From positions 1 through 64,000 of the forward strand of contig NZ_WIXL01000007.1 in assembly GCF_010993955.1 (NCBI RefSeq): a DNA stretch of 64,000 bases, given 5' to 3'. The stretch comes from Oceanobacillus halotolerans (GTDB taxonomy: Bacteria; Bacillota; Bacilli; Bacillales; Amphibacillaceae). Positions 7,354 through 16,141 of this stretch are shown one piece after another. The first letter of the stretch is position 1. The number at the start of each line of letters is the position of its first letter. The translations under genes were made by a program, and so were the position numbers. The notes beneath the pieces were generated by a model that made no database searches, was not told where the DNA came from, and saw only the letters and a program-made list of their open reading frames with translations.

Positions 7354-9249
7354 ATGAATAAATTCATTAGTAAGTACAAAAATCATATTACAGCGATTTC
7401 GGGGACATTGTTGATTATCGCGTTAATTGCAAGTATCGCAGGAGCTTCTGCAATTCAGCAAGGGGTCTTGCTAGCCGCAACGATTATAGCTGGAGTTCCT
7501 ATCTTTATTAAAGCTTTCCAAGCATTGCGAATGAAAGCATTTAGTATTGATTTATTAGTTAGTATTGCGGTTATTGGAGCACTTATAATCGGAGAATATG
7601 TTGAGTCTGCAGTTGTTACGTTTCTATTCCTATTTGGGGATTATTTAGAAGCGCGGACTTTGCAAAAGACACGCTCTTCCTTAAAAGAATTAGTAGATAT
7701 GGCACCACAAGAAGCAACGGTTATTCGCGAAAATAATCAAATCACCATTCCTGTTGAAGAAGTAGAAGAAGGAGATCGCGTCATCATTCGTTCTGGTGGG
7801 AAAGTACCGGTTGATGGAAGTATTTTAACTGGTCAGGCTTCCTTAAATGAAGCAGCTGTCACAGGTGAATCCGTACCATCCGCAAAAAATGTGGAGGATA
7901 AAGTGTTTAGTGGAACCATTGTTGACAGTGGGTATATTGAAATTGTGGCAGAAAAAGTTGGCGATGATACAACATTTGCAAAAATCATTGAACTTGTCGA
8001 AGAAGCACAGGAATCTAAATCTAAAACGGAAAAATTCTTAGACAAGTTTGCGAATGTTTATACACCAGCAGTTGTTGTTTTATCGGTTCTCGTTTATGCA
8101 TTGACAAGAGATCTTCACACAGCCATAACATTCTTAGTTGTCGCTTGCCCAGGTGCTTTAGTGATTGGTGCTCCTGTTTCCAATGTAGCTGGTATAGGAA
8201 ATGGTGCAAAAAATGGGGTACTTGTTAAGGGTGGCGAAGTGATGGATAAATTATCAAAAGTGGACACACTTGTTTTTGATAAAACAGGTACGTTAACAAA
8301 AGGAAAACCGGAAGTAACGGACATTCATACATTCCACCAAGAAGATAAAGATGAGTTATTACGTTTAGTAGCAAAAGCCGAAACCATTTCTGAGCATCAT
8401 TTAGGTCAAACCATTGTAAAAGAAGCGAAGAAAAGAAACTTAGCGTTAGACGCAGAACCAGAAAATGGCGAAGTGATCAAAGGGAATGGTATACGTGCAC
8501 AAGTAATTGGAAAAGTCCTCACAGTTGGGAATCGCAAGTTAATGGATGCGGAAAATATCAAGATTCCACAAGAAGTAGAAGCATATGCCGTCGAACGGGA
8601 AAAGTCCGGAAACACAGCAATCTTTGCAGCAGTTGATGGAAAAGTGGCAGGAATCTTTTCGATTGCCGATCAAATTCGGGAAGATGCACCAAAAGCATTA
8701 GCAGAAATGAGAAAGAACGGCATTAAACGAATTGTTATGCTAACAGGTGATAATAAACATACAGCCGAATTAGTTGGCAAACAGTTAGGATTAGACGAAG
8801 TTCATGCCGAATTGTTACCAGAAAATAAAGTAGAGTTTGTGAAGCAATTAAAAGAACAGGGAAATGTCGTGGCGATGGAAGGAGATGGTATTAATGATGC
8901 ACCAGCGATTGCAACAGCAGATATTGGATTAGCGATGGGTGAAGGTGGAACAGATGTCTCGATGGAAACAGCAGATGTTGTGCTAATGGCCGATAAATTA
9001 ATGCAATTCTCTCACGCTTACTCTTTATCGAAAGCAACGATCCGTAACATGAAACAAAATACATCATTTGCGGTTGGAACGGTATTTATTCTTTTAGCAG
9101 GTGTGTTGGCAGGATCTGTTCACTTAGCATCAGGCATGTTCATCCATGAAGCTAGTGTGCTACTAGTTATCTTAAATGCAATGCGCTTGATTCGCTTTAA
9201 TCATAAAAACATGAACAAAGGACAGAGCATGCAAGTAGCAAATGCATAG
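7354..9249 (+). CDS. Heavy-metal P1B-type ATPase with CPG motif
   Basis: A 631-residue metal-exporting ATPase without an N-terminal HMA metal-binding domain. Seen in order: paired N-terminal transmembrane helices, actuator TGES (about residue 169), transmembrane metal site ACPGALVIGAP (about 262), phosphorylation site DKTGTLTKGKPEV (about 308), nucleotide-binding HP-like SEHHLGQ, hinge GDGINDAPAIA (about 509) and the final pair with HEASVLLVILNAMRL. The membrane motif is CPG rather than CPC, CPH, SPC or TPC, so cargo cannot be assigned; Zn, Cd or Fe are possible. ATG 7354 follows AAGGGGGATAATC and is preferred to 7333. A ZIP transporter lies 0.9 kb downstream. Confidence 0.88.
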   Translation: MNKFISKYKNHITAISGTLLIIALIASIAGASAIQQGVLLAATIIAGVPIFIKAFQALRMKAFSIDLLVSIAVIGALIIGEYVESAVVTFLFLFGDYLEARTLQKTRSSLKELVDMAPQEATVIRENNQITIPVEEVEEGDRVIIRSGGKVPVDGSILTGQASLNEAAVTGESVPSAKNVEDKVFSGTIVDSGYIEIVAEKVGDDTTFAKIIELVEEAQESKSKTEKFLDKFANVYTPAVVVLSVLVYALTRDLHTAITFLVVACPGALVIGAPVSNVAGIGNGAKNGVLVKGGEVMDKLSKVDTLVFDKTGTLTKGKPEVTDIHTFHQEDKDELLRLVAKAETISEHHLGQTIVKEAKKRNLALDAEPENGEVIKGNGIRAQVIGKVLTVGNRKLMDAENIKIPQEVEAYAVEREKSGNTAIFAAVDGKVAGIFSIADQIREDAPKALAEMRKNGIKRIVMLTGDNKHTAELVGKQLGLDEVHAELLPENKVEFVKQLKEQGNVVAMEGDGINDAPAIATADIGLAMGEGGTDVSMETADVVLMADKLMQFSHAYSLSKATIRNMKQNTSFAVGTVFILLAGVLAGSVHLASGMFIHEASVLLVILNAMRLIRFNHKNMNKGQSMQVANA

Positions 9250-9270
9250 TATTTTAATAGAAGAAGGGAA

Positions 9271-9302
9271 AAGAGTTAACTCTAGTGCTGAGTTAACTCT
9301 TT
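9271..9302. terminator. Bidirectional terminator between ATPase and hypothetical gene
   Basis: AAGAGTTAACTC and GAGTTAACTCTT form a perfect 12-bp stem. The genes on both sides converge on it. Confidence 0.85.
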
Positions 9303-9308
9303 ATGTCA

Positions 9309-9812
9309 TTATGCGTTAAAATGAAATTCCAACTGTTTCAAAATATCGTTAAATCGCCTAAAGGTTACGGGTTGACCAGAAATAAGTGTTAGTGCATTTG
9401 ACATATGTTCTTGATATTCCTCAATCCCATTTCCGGTTAATTCCACTGCTTCTGAAACCGCTATCTTTTCTTTAGTAGTACCTTCAACAAAATTATTTCG
9501 AATGATATCATTAATTTCAGTTGCTAATGAAGACCAACTTTTATTTTTATTAATAAATTGATAGACACAGTCTGTTGCATGTAAGTAATTAAAGTGCCCC
9601 TTGTGCCCTCCAATTTCACAAATTGCCGCAAAAAGCAGATTTTCATATGATTTACCCAAATCCTCATAGGTTTGGTGACCTAAATCAACGTTTAGAAATT
9701 CTTCAAATTCCTTATCGACCGCAATTTCGAGCAAAGCACATTTTTGGTAAATATCTAATAAATAATGGATATCCTTTGAGTATTGGATATTAAACGAGAT
9801 GATGTTATTCAT
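9309..9812 (-). CDS. Hypothetical protein, 167 residues
   Basis: I do not recognise this protein. It is soluble, mainly helical by composition, without signal peptide or membrane segments. The segment EIGGHKGHFNYLHATDCVYQ (about residues 66-85) holds several His and one Cys that could bind metal, but this is only suggestive. The ATG follows a GGAAGA-type SD. It is convergent with the metal ATPase and divergent from the ZIP transporter, which hints at, but does not show, a link with metal homeostasis. Confidence 0.65.
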   Translation of the reverse strand: MNNIISFNIQYSKDIHYLLDIYQKCALLEIAVDKEFEEFLNVDLGHQTYEDLGKSYENLLFAAICEIGGHKGHFNYLHATDCVYQFINKNKSWSSLATEINDIIRNNFVEGTTKEKIAVSEAVELTGNGIEEYQEHMSNALTLISGQPVTFRRFNDILKQLEFHFNA

Positions 9813-10120
9813 GACTAATCTTCCTTTCTTGGCGGTTAGGAAAATATCAAAACTTTCCTACTGCATAAGTGTAACTAAGGCATTCACCAATAAAGGCTTG
9901 ATGAATGGCAAGTTTTCTAATTAGACATTTTCATTATAAAGGAAAAATGTCCACTTTGAAATTGTTTTTAATAAATATGCCTAGAATAATAGATTGTACT
10001 GCAAGCTTTGAAAGGTCTCACTTTACTAACATATTGCAATTTAGATGATATATGAATAAGTTCCGCTAATATTAGAAAGTATGAATATCGTAATTAGTTT
10101 AATATTGGAGGGGCTTTTCC
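9813..10120. other. Divergent intergenic region
   Basis: It separates the minus-strand hypothetical gene from the ZIP gene. AT-rich; no clear inverted repeat or consensus promoter could be assigned with confidence. Confidence 0.45.
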
Positions 10121-10861
10121 ATGTGGAATGCAATTATGTGGGGAACAATTGCAGCCTCAGCAACGATGATTGGTGCTTTAATTGTTCTAAAGTTCTCCAT
10201 TCCAAGGCGCATCATAGCCTTTATTATGGCTTTAGGAACTGGTGCACTGATTGGTGCAACAACGTATGAATTACTAGAAGATGCACTTGAAATGAGTGGA
10301 TTTACGTATATTGGATTAGGTTTTCTCGGTGGAGCACTTGTTTTTACGATTATTAATATCATTGTTTCCCACCGTGGTGGTGGCAATCGAAAGCATCCAG
10401 AACGAAGTGACTCATCCGATAAAAAGCAGGCAAAGGGGGCGGGATTAGGAATTTTTATTGGGACGGTTATGGATACATTACCAGAATCGGCCATGATTGG
10501 GATGAGTTTAATTGGTGGAGAATCTGTAAGTATGGCATTAGTTATTTCCATTTTTATTAGTAATTTACCAGAAGGGATCTCCAGTACAGTAGGATTACAG
10601 CAAAATGGCTATTCCAAGAAGAAGATCTTCATTCTCTGGATTTCGGTTGTCGTCTTTTCTGGATTAAGTGCTTGGGGTGGAACACTGTTAGAGGGTGCTT
10701 CAGACAACATGAAAGCGGCCATGAGTTCATTTGCTGGTGGTGCTATTATAGCGATGTTAGCCTCCACCATGATGCCAGAGGCGTTTAAAAAAGGCGGACC
10801 ATTTGTTGGGTTTATAACAGCAATTGGGTTATTCATTTCGTTATGGTTACATCATTGGTAA
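10121..10861 (+). CDS. ZIP family divalent metal transporter
   Basis: A 246-residue membrane protein with eight predicted helices. The signature metal-binding helices are present: MDTLPESAMIGMSL in TM4 (about residues 122-135) and ISNLPEGISSTVG in TM5. A short His-, Lys-rich loop (RGGGNRKHPERSDSSDKK) lies between TM3 and TM4, where ZIP proteins usually carry a variable loop. Zinc or iron uptake into the cytoplasm is likely. SD TTGGAGGGG precedes the ATG. It lies close to the P-type metal ATPase, so import and export genes are neighbours though not cotranscribed. Confidence 0.88.
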   Translation: MWNAIMWGTIAASATMIGALIVLKFSIPRRIIAFIMALGTGALIGATTYELLEDALEMSGFTYIGLGFLGGALVFTIINIIVSHRGGGNRKHPERSDSSDKKQAKGAGLGIFIGTVMDTLPESAMIGMSLIGGESVSMALVISIFISNLPEGISSTVGLQQNGYSKKKIFILWISVVVFSGLSAWGGTLLEGASDNMKAAMSSFAGGAIIAMLASTMMPEAFKKGGPFVGFITAIGLFISLWLHHW

Positions 10862-10971
10862 GGATGGATTTTTGACAAGGCGAAATCTCCCGAGGTATTG
10901 GATCATACTTTTTAATAGGTTAACATTGCACCCAACTGAGCTAAAGCCTATCCCATTAATTTGTTTTAAAT

Positions 10972-11020
10972 AGAGACACACTCACAAATGTTGATCAACG
11001 TTTATGAATGTGTCTTCTTG
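10972..11020. terminator. Probable bidirectional terminator
   Basis: GACACA and TGTGTC arms close an extended hairpin with an inner AATGTTGATCAACGTT-like pairing, then TTCTTGATTTT. It lies between convergent genes. Confidence 0.55.
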
Positions 11021-11023
11021 ATT

Positions 11024-12058
11024 TTATTGAACTAGCGTGTTTTTATAAATGTTCCACACAAGACTGATGGACACATAAACCCATGCAGTGATTGCAATAT
11101 ATACCATAAAGTTTGGAATCACATCAAAATGGGGAAATCTAATGCTTTGGAAAGTTGTAATGTACTAGTTGTGTACATTGCAAGTGGGAATACCATGCCC
11201 CAGAGTTGCGGATCATATGTTAGTGGATAGCGATGGTAAAGATACCTCCAAATTGTCAGAATAAATAGTAATGGTATCCACCAGGTTCCTGTTATCCAGA
11301 AAAATAAGGTGAACCCTTTTAAAAAAGGGGTAATTTCAACAAGTAAAGACCAGCTTTCAGCGTGTAGGATTAAAGTAGAACCAGCTAATGTGGTAATAGA
11401 GACAGCCCCCATATTAATCCAATATGGAGGTGTTAATGCTGAGAATTCTAATTTCAGAAAGGTAAATCGGCTAAAATATAAGTGTAATAATGTTTAAGTA
11501 GAGCATACAGCCAAGAAAATACATGCATAAGGTTATAAATAAAATTATTTCCTGCCCATTATCAACATAAGGTGTAAGAAGTGTCCCGAGTATAGAAATA
11601 GACTGTGTTGCAACAGATGCTATTAGCCAAGCCCCATTAATCCCCTCAGCAACTGTAGGCTTATTCTTTCTAATCGTAACAGCCGTAAAGAATGTGTACA
11701 TAATGATCAACCACAATATAATGGCAAGTCCCCATAAATAAACAGCAATGGAATATGCTTCAGCAACAATAATAAGCTGGCTGCCGAATACATTAGTTCC
11801 CGCAACAAAGGTAAAAAAGCCAGGTCCAAGTGTGTGGCTAGTTATGTCTCTTATTATTCTAGGGAAAAAGAGTATAATACGAAAAATAGTGATTACCCAC
11901 AACGTGATATAGGCTAAAACATTAATGTATAACAAACTGGTAGAAAATAACGTCATACCAAGGTGATGGGTTCCGATAGATAATGCCCCTGTAGCCATAA
12001 CAAGTGCAAAATATCCAGGGAAGAAATTTTTAATATTGTCTTTAAAAAGACGTAACAC
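11024..12058 (-). pseudogene. TDT-family (TehA/SLAC1-like) transporter with two frameshifts
   Basis: An intact N-terminal part (12058-11471, 195 residues) begins MLRLFKDNIKNFFPGYFALV, typical of tellurite-resistance/dicarboxylate (TDT) transporters. It stops at a TAG just after NIITLIF. Removing one T from the TTTT run restores a continuous frame (SRFTFLKLEFSALTPPYWIN) into the second ORF. That ORF stops after DFPILM; adding one C in the CCCC run restores FDVIPNFMVYIAITAWVYV and a natural stop at 11024. The rebuilt protein is about 344 residues with ten helices, the family norm. Both lesions are single-base homopolymer changes, so sequencing error is as likely as decay. Confidence 0.72.
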
Positions 12059-12237
12059 GAGCTCACTCCTAATTATAGACGGTTTTAGTTCACTTCAAAT
12101 GAGTAGGGAAATTTAAAATATATTTTAATGCTACTTTAGTTTTGTAAAATTTACTGTTACATATATCACAAATGAGTTGTTCTTTTAGAAGGGTTGTCGC
12201 ATAAAAATTACTAACAGACTTCCAGGAATCTTTTCTA

Positions 12238-12360
12238 CACATTAGGAAAATAGAAAATTTTAGCTAAGAAGTGGACTCGATGTTGCTAAAATTTTAATGT
12301 CCTAAGTATAAGAAAAACTAAATACATTCGCTAAAGGACGAGCGAATGCGAGTTTTTCTG
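12238..12360. repeat. Double-hairpin repeat, copy 1
   Basis: About 123 bp made of two inverted repeats: an AAAATTTTAGC/GCTAAAATTTT hairpin and an AGAAAAACT...CATTCGCT/AGCGAATG...AGTTTTTCT hairpin. Further copies are at 25037, 25161, 31588 and 49866, with a half copy at 14576. Confidence 0.85.
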
Positions 12361-12603
12361 AAAATACCCTTTATTTCATTACAAATTCTAATCAAGTTAT
12401 CTGTAGGAAATGGCACTGATAAACGTTTACTTATTAATATAGAGTGAAAAGTGTTACCGTATTCATACACAAAAGAGTATGCTAGAATAACAGAAGAGGA
12501 AATTAATTAAGGTTAGAGGAGCACATTCGTGGGTGGTGCTCATCTTAAAATAGGAATGATCTTATACAACTATTTTTGTGTATTTAAAATGGAGGTATCT
12601 CAA

Positions 12604-13143
12604 TTGAAATTAATAGGAGTCTCAGGAGCACTAGCTGGCTGGAAAACAAATGTGGCGATTCATGAAGTTTTAGAAGCGGCCAAGGACCTTGATTCTACCA
12701 TAAAAACAGAACTAATCGATTTGAGGGATTATGAGGTTGAGTTTGCTCGTGGCGAACCATTAGTGGTTTATAATGAAGATACATGGGAAGTGGTCAACAA
12801 GATTGAAAAGGCAGACTTAATCGTGTTTGGTACTCCGATATATCAAGCGTCGATAACAGGAGCGCTAAAAAATCTCTTAGATCATTTTCCGATGGATGTA
12901 TTTAAGCGAAAAGTAACAGGAATTGTGACAACAGGAGCAGTTGAAAAACATTTTCTCGTATCGGAATATCAATTAAAGCCGATCCTTTCTTACCTTAAAG
13001 GATTAGTACCAACAAGTAATGTGTTCGTTCATAATGATTCATATAATGAAGAGAACATTATTGTAGATGAAGATGCGTTAAGAAGAATAAAAGCATTAGC
13101 GGAAGAGATGATCTTTTTACAACAAAGTCTTAATAATAGATAA
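12604..13143 (+). CDS. NADPH-dependent FMN reductase family protein
   Basis: A 179-residue flavodoxin-fold reductase that would transfer electrons from NAD(P)H to FMN or small quinone/azo acceptors. Seen: N-terminal strand KLIGVSGALAGWKTN with the phosphate-binding loop, then VFGTPIYQASITGALKNLLD, the family signature for the isoalloxazine-binding loop. Start is taken as TTG at 12604, 7 bases after GGAGGT; the upstream GTG at 12529 would add 25 unlikely residues and has no SD. A paralog at 58066 is coupled to a luciferase-like monooxygenase; this copy is solitary. Confidence 0.85.
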   Translation: MKLIGVSGALAGWKTNVAIHEVLEAAKDLDSTIKTELIDLRDYEVEFARGEPLVVYNEDTWEVVNKIEKADLIVFGTPIYQASITGALKNLLDHFPMDVFKRKVTGIVTTGAVEKHFLVSEYQLKPILSYLKGLVPTSNVFVHNDSYNEENIIVDEDALRRIKALAEEMIFLQQSLNNR

Positions 13144-13154
13144 TACAGTTTGAA

Positions 13155-13202
13155 ACAGTATAAAAACACTTGAAGGTAACGTGTTTTTATACTGTTCTTT
13201 TA
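13155..13202 (+). terminator. Terminator after FMN reductase
   Basis: ACAGTATAAAAACAC pairs perfectly with GTGTTTTTATACTGT around an 11-base loop, then TTCTTTT. Confidence 0.9.
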
Positions 13203-13244
13203 TATAGTCATTTAAATCACAAATTGGAATTAATTATCGCCTTG

Positions 13245-13694
13245 CTATTTTTCATCCTTATCTTTCTCACTATATTCATACATTTCATCAGCAATCTCGG
13301 TCTGGAATTGAAGATCTGCAGTTCTTTCTCTGTTATCCTTATCCTCATGATCTGGTAAAACTTGGTTTGCTAAATAACGATGGAAGAATAGCTCAAATAA
13401 TCCCACACCTAATGCTGCAAATAAAGAAGCTGTAAAGGCATTATCCGCGACAGTCATACCATCAGCAAACAAATAAATGATCATCAGTGCTAGTCCGAAG
13501 TCAGCGATTGTTGCGATTGCATTATTCGTCCTAGGCAAAATGAACATATCGCCGATCAGATAAGCTGCAATTCCTAAGACAGCAGATAAAATGAATACCT
13601 CACCAAACGTCATTTCATACATTAGTCCAAGGATTACATACAGAAGGGCTAAAGAAGCAGCGAATTTTATCAATAAAGCCTTAATATGTTTCAT
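13245..13694 (-). CDS. YndM-like (DUF2512) membrane protein
   Basis: A 149-residue protein with four transmembrane helices in the first 110 residues and a charged cytosolic tail. The family core MTFGEVFILSAVLGIAAYLIGDM followed by ILPRTNNAIATIADFGLA is typical of Bacillus YndM (DUF2512). Its function is not established. It is monocistronic, convergent with the FMN reductase and has an AGGAGGGG SD immediately upstream. The tail ends in a very acidic-basic stretch of no known role. Confidence 0.85.
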   Translation of the reverse strand: MKHIKALLIKFAASLALLYVILGLMYEMTFGEVFILSAVLGIAAYLIGDMFILPRTNNAIATIADFGLALMIIYLFADGMTVADNAFTASLFAALGVGLFELFFHRYLANQVLPDHEDKDNRERTADLQFQTEIADEMYEYSEKDKDEK

Positions 13695-13903
13695 GTGTTA
13701 TTTCCCCTCCTTTATTAGTATTGTTCATTTTTTAAAGGTAATTATTCCTTTCTCTTTAGTAAAGAAAATTGGTATATGTTGGATAATCCAAGTCAGTTTG
13801 CCAAAGAACTGTTACGGCACCTTGAGAAAAGCGCAAACATTCTGACCTAAAGAGGACGGTTGATTTCCATAATTTAACCATTTAGCAGATCTTTAATTCA
13901 TGG

Positions 13904-13909
13904 TATAAT
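13904..13909 (+). promoter_or_regulatory. Possible -10 element for rpsN copy
   Basis: TATAAT sits 33 bases before the S14 start codon. The expected -35 position reads TTTAGC, a poor match. No Zur-box dyad is seen here. Confidence 0.4.
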
Positions 13910-13941
13910 AATCTTTCATCATAAAAGAAGGAGGATGCCGC

Positions 13942-14127
13942 ATGGCAAAAAAGTCGTTAGTTGTAAAACAGCAAAAGCCACAAAAGTTCGCAGTACGTGA
14001 ATATAGTCGTTGTAATCATTGCGGCAGACCACATAGCGTCGTAAGGAAATTCCAATTGTGTCGAATCTGCCTTCGTGAATTTGCATATAAAGGACAAATA
14101 CCTGGCTTGAAAAAAGCAAGCTGGTAA
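13942..14127 (+). CDS. rpsN: Ribosomal protein S14, zinc-binding (type Z)
   Basis: A 61-residue S14 protein of the small zinc-containing class. CNHC (about residues 24-27) and CRIC (about 40-43) supply the four cysteine ligands, followed by the family ending [15 protein letters not shown]14 binds 16S rRNA in the 30S head. In Bacilli this gene normally lies in the spc operon between rplE and rpsH; here it is alone, with its own strong SD (GAAGGAGG) and terminator. Several positions differ from the usual Bacillus sequence, so this looks like a second, diverged copy. The usual stand-alone paralog (RpsN2) lacks the cysteines, so this arrangement is unusual. Confidence 0.88.
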   Translation: MAKKSLVVKQQKPQKFAVREYSRCNHCGRPHSVVRKFQLCRICLREFAYKGQIPGLKKASW

Positions 14128-14169
14128 TTAAACAAATAGTACACTTCTCATTGGGGAGTTATAATAAGC

Positions 14170-14203
14170 CAAATTCCACCTATAATAGGTGGAATTTTTT
14201 GGT
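14170..14203 (+). terminator. Terminator after rpsN copy
   Basis: AAATTCCACCTA and TAGGTGGAATTT form a 12-bp stem with a 3-base loop and a T-run. Confidence 0.88.
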
Positions 14204-14237
14204 TTCGTGAGCTATCGCGGAAAAAGCTATCCAGTAT

Positions 14238-14447
14238 GTGATCATTGTTATTTTGTATCTTCCATTCAGATTGTTTATGTTAAAATTATTCAGTCTTCAC
14301 CATTATCCCAATGATGATTGGTTTTTATCTGTCGACTTCAGCAGTCTTATTGTAATACTTGGAGTAGCATTTTTAGTATTTATTGCAGGCTCAATGTTGG
14401 CACCAGTTTTGTTACATATACAGCTTACGTGTAAAGGCTACTTTTAA
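14238..14447 (+). CDS. Possible small membrane protein
   Basis: A 69-residue ORF starting with GTG and encoding two hydrophobic stretches (MIIVILYLPFRLFMLKLF and LIVILGVAFLVFIAGSMLAP). There is no convincing SD. I do not recognise it. It may be a remnant of a larger membrane gene or a chance ORF. Confidence 0.3.
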   Translation: MIIVILYLPFRLFMLKLFSLHHYPNDDWFLSVDFSSLIVILGVAFLVFIAGSMLAPVLLHIQLTCKGYF

Positions 14448-14575
14448 ACAAACGTTTGATTAAATCCAGAAAAATAGCTCAATTTAATGAACTGAGCTAT
14501 TTTATAGCAATCGTTGTGAATAGCTTATTACTGTTTATTGCGGATTAGGTGGTTGTTTACCATAGGAGTGATGTT

Positions 14576-14632
14576 CAAGTATAAGAAAAACTAACACATT
14601 AGCTAAGGACGAGCGAATTGAGAGTTTTTCTA
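14576..14632. repeat. Double-hairpin repeat, half copy
   Basis: Only the second hairpin of the family is present (AGAAAAACT, AGCTAAGGACGAGCG, AGTTTTTCT), with several substitutions. Confidence 0.7.
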
Positions 14633-14676
14633 AAAAGATAAGAATGTATAAAAATTTTGCTTTATTTTGTTCATAT

Positions 14677-14913
14677 ATAGGAACAGCCACGTCCAGCTTC
14701 GAGCGATTGACGTCCTAGTGCTGGCGTTGTCACAGGACGTGACGATTTTAGCCAGTGAGAGCGATTGACGTCCTAGTGTCGATAGACATAAGGACGCACG
14801 AGTTTTCATCGGCCAGCGCCTACCCCCTCGAGGTCATAAGTCAATCCTCTTTTTGGCAAAGAGTGCCACGCAGGCTTGGCTTATGCATGTGGGAGTGATC
14901 AAGGTGCTTGTTC
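14677..14913 (-). repeat. ~270-bp intergenic repeat, inverted rearranged copy
   Basis: It matches, in reverse orientation, 24683-24950 and 62922-63193. Shared blocks include CGTCCAGCTTCGAGCGATTG, GACATAAGGACGCACGAG, CCTACCCCCTCGAGGTCATA and the end GTGATCAAGG. One block (GAGCGATTGACGTCCTAGTG) occurs twice, so the copy is rearranged. Confidence 0.75.
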
Positions 14914-14941
14914 TTTAGGTTAAGGTATAATATAGGATTGT

Positions 14942-15535
14942 TTAATGTTCCACATTCCAAGTAAAGAGACTGGATATTACCCCAACCAGTGTGATTGTAA
15001 TTGTAGAAAAGATAAATATTTCAAATGAAATTAATAATCCTCCAATACCTATAATACATGCGTCGATAATAAAAATTAAAATACCGACATTGATGTTTAG
15101 TACTCGAACAATAAGCTGGGCTATTAAATCAGTTCCACCTGTACTAGTATGTAAGCGAAGCATCATTCCCATGCCTAAACCAATAAATATGCCACCTAAA
15201 ACAGAACTAACAAATGGAGATAGATCCAACCTTGCTACAATTGGATCATGAAAGGGGTATACGATATCAATAAGGAACGAAGAAAAAAGCATACCGTGCA
15301 GACTGTTATAAAAATAACCTCTATTGAAAAACCATGCCATTAGAAAGATCGGTATACTTAAAATAATGATAATAAATCCTGTTTTCAGGCCAGTAAGGTA
15401 GCTAACAATCAAACCTAATCCAATCATCCCACCATCAAGAAGGTGAAAAGGAGTTAAGAAAAAATTAATGCCTATCGATAGAAGGAAGCTTCCTATAATG
15501 ACAGTGATAATCTTTTTGTAAAGATACATATTCAC
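14942..15535 (-). CDS. YitT family (DUF161) membrane protein, short form
   Basis: A 197-residue protein with five or six helices. Characteristic strings are IGINFFLTPFHLLDGGMIGL near the N-terminus and GIFIGLGMGMMLRLHTSTGGTDL in the middle, both hallmarks of YitT/DUF161. It lacks the C-terminal DUF2179 domain of typical 280-residue members, which fits the short subgroup rather than a truncation because the reading frame ends naturally. Function is unknown, probably transport-related. The start has a weak GGGGATGTGA-type SD. Confidence 0.8.
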   Translation of the reverse strand: MNMYLYKKIITVIIGSFLLSIGINFFLTPFHLLDGGMIGLGLIVSYLTGLKTGFIIIILSIPIFLMAWFFNRGYFYNSLHGMLFSSFLIDIVYPFHDPIVARLDLSPFVSSVLGGIFIGLGMGMMLRLHTSTGGTDLIAQLIVRVLNINVGILIFIIDACIIGIGGLLISFEIFIFSTITITLVGVISSLFTWNVEH

Positions 15536-15624
15536 ATCCCCAAGTAAAATTTAGACATGTTGCATTTATATGACAAAGGGAGTGTTCCATGAACAAAAAA
15601 ATAAGACAGCCTATCATTAGCCGT

Positions 15625-15807
15625 CTACATATGTTGAATTTTTCGTAATATGTTTTTTGCATGATATGAATTAGCTTCAGACAGATGCTTTTTAAGTATT
15701 TCCTTTGTTGGTTTATCACATCTCTCAAAGGTTAGAAATGCTTTAACCTCGTTGGATGTAATTATTTTTCTGTACAATTTGGAGACACTTTTCTGTTTAG
15801 TGCTCAT
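15625..15807 (-). CDS. Small basic hypothetical protein
   Basis: A 60-residue, Lys-rich, predicted helical protein (KTLYRK-like start, then KPTKEILKKHLSEANSY). It has no membrane segment. GAGGGGGAA lies upstream but about 14 bases from the ATG, longer than usual. I do not recognise it. Same strand as and upstream of the YitT-like gene, 90 bases apart. Confidence 0.45.
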   Translation of the reverse strand: MSTKQKSVSKLYRKIITSNEVKAFLTFERCDKPTKEILKKHLSEANSYHAKNILRKIQHM

Positions 15808-15907
15808 TTTTAATAAAGTTATTCCCCCTCTTTGACTTTATCCTTAATATATACTATTCAATAAGAGAAAATAAAGTGAATACTACATTTAATAAAACAT
15901 TTGGAAA

Positions 15908-16129
15908 ATGGCTTCATTGTTTTCTGCAGAGGAGAACGAAGTAGAAATTATTCTAACGAAAAGCTGTGATTATGTCATAAGGCAAATGGAAAAGTCGTCC
16001 ATTCCACATAATTTGCAAACAGAAGCAGTAGATCAGCAGATAAAAACCATATTTATGCTTGATTTTCATAATAGCCGAATCTCCTTAATCCTACATCTTG
16101 ACGGACCTTTAACACAATACTTTTATTAG
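15908..16129 (+). CDS. Possible small hypothetical protein
   Basis: A 73-residue ORF with weak SD (TTGGAAA). Composition is that of a soluble protein (acidic N-terminus, SSIPHNLQTEAVDQQIKTIF in the middle). No family is recognised. Coding status is uncertain. Confidence 0.35.
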   Translation: MASLFSAEENEVEIILTKSCDYVIRQMEKSSIPHNLQTEAVDQQIKTIFMLDFHNSRISLILHLDGPLTQYFY

Positions 16130-16141
16130 TAGTATGATAAA

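Noticed and set aside
10099-10551. 150-codon minus-strand ORF opposite the ZIP gene
   Set aside because: It lies fully over the ZIP coding frame, has Pro/Ser-rich antisense composition and no SD.
13860-13941. Zur-box for the stand-alone S14 gene
   Set aside because: No AT-rich dyad of the TCGTAAT-N-ATTACGA type is present.
15465-15728. 87-codon minus-strand ORF overlapping YitT and the small basic protein
   Set aside because: It overlaps both better-supported genes, has no SD and a Cys/His-rich chance composition.
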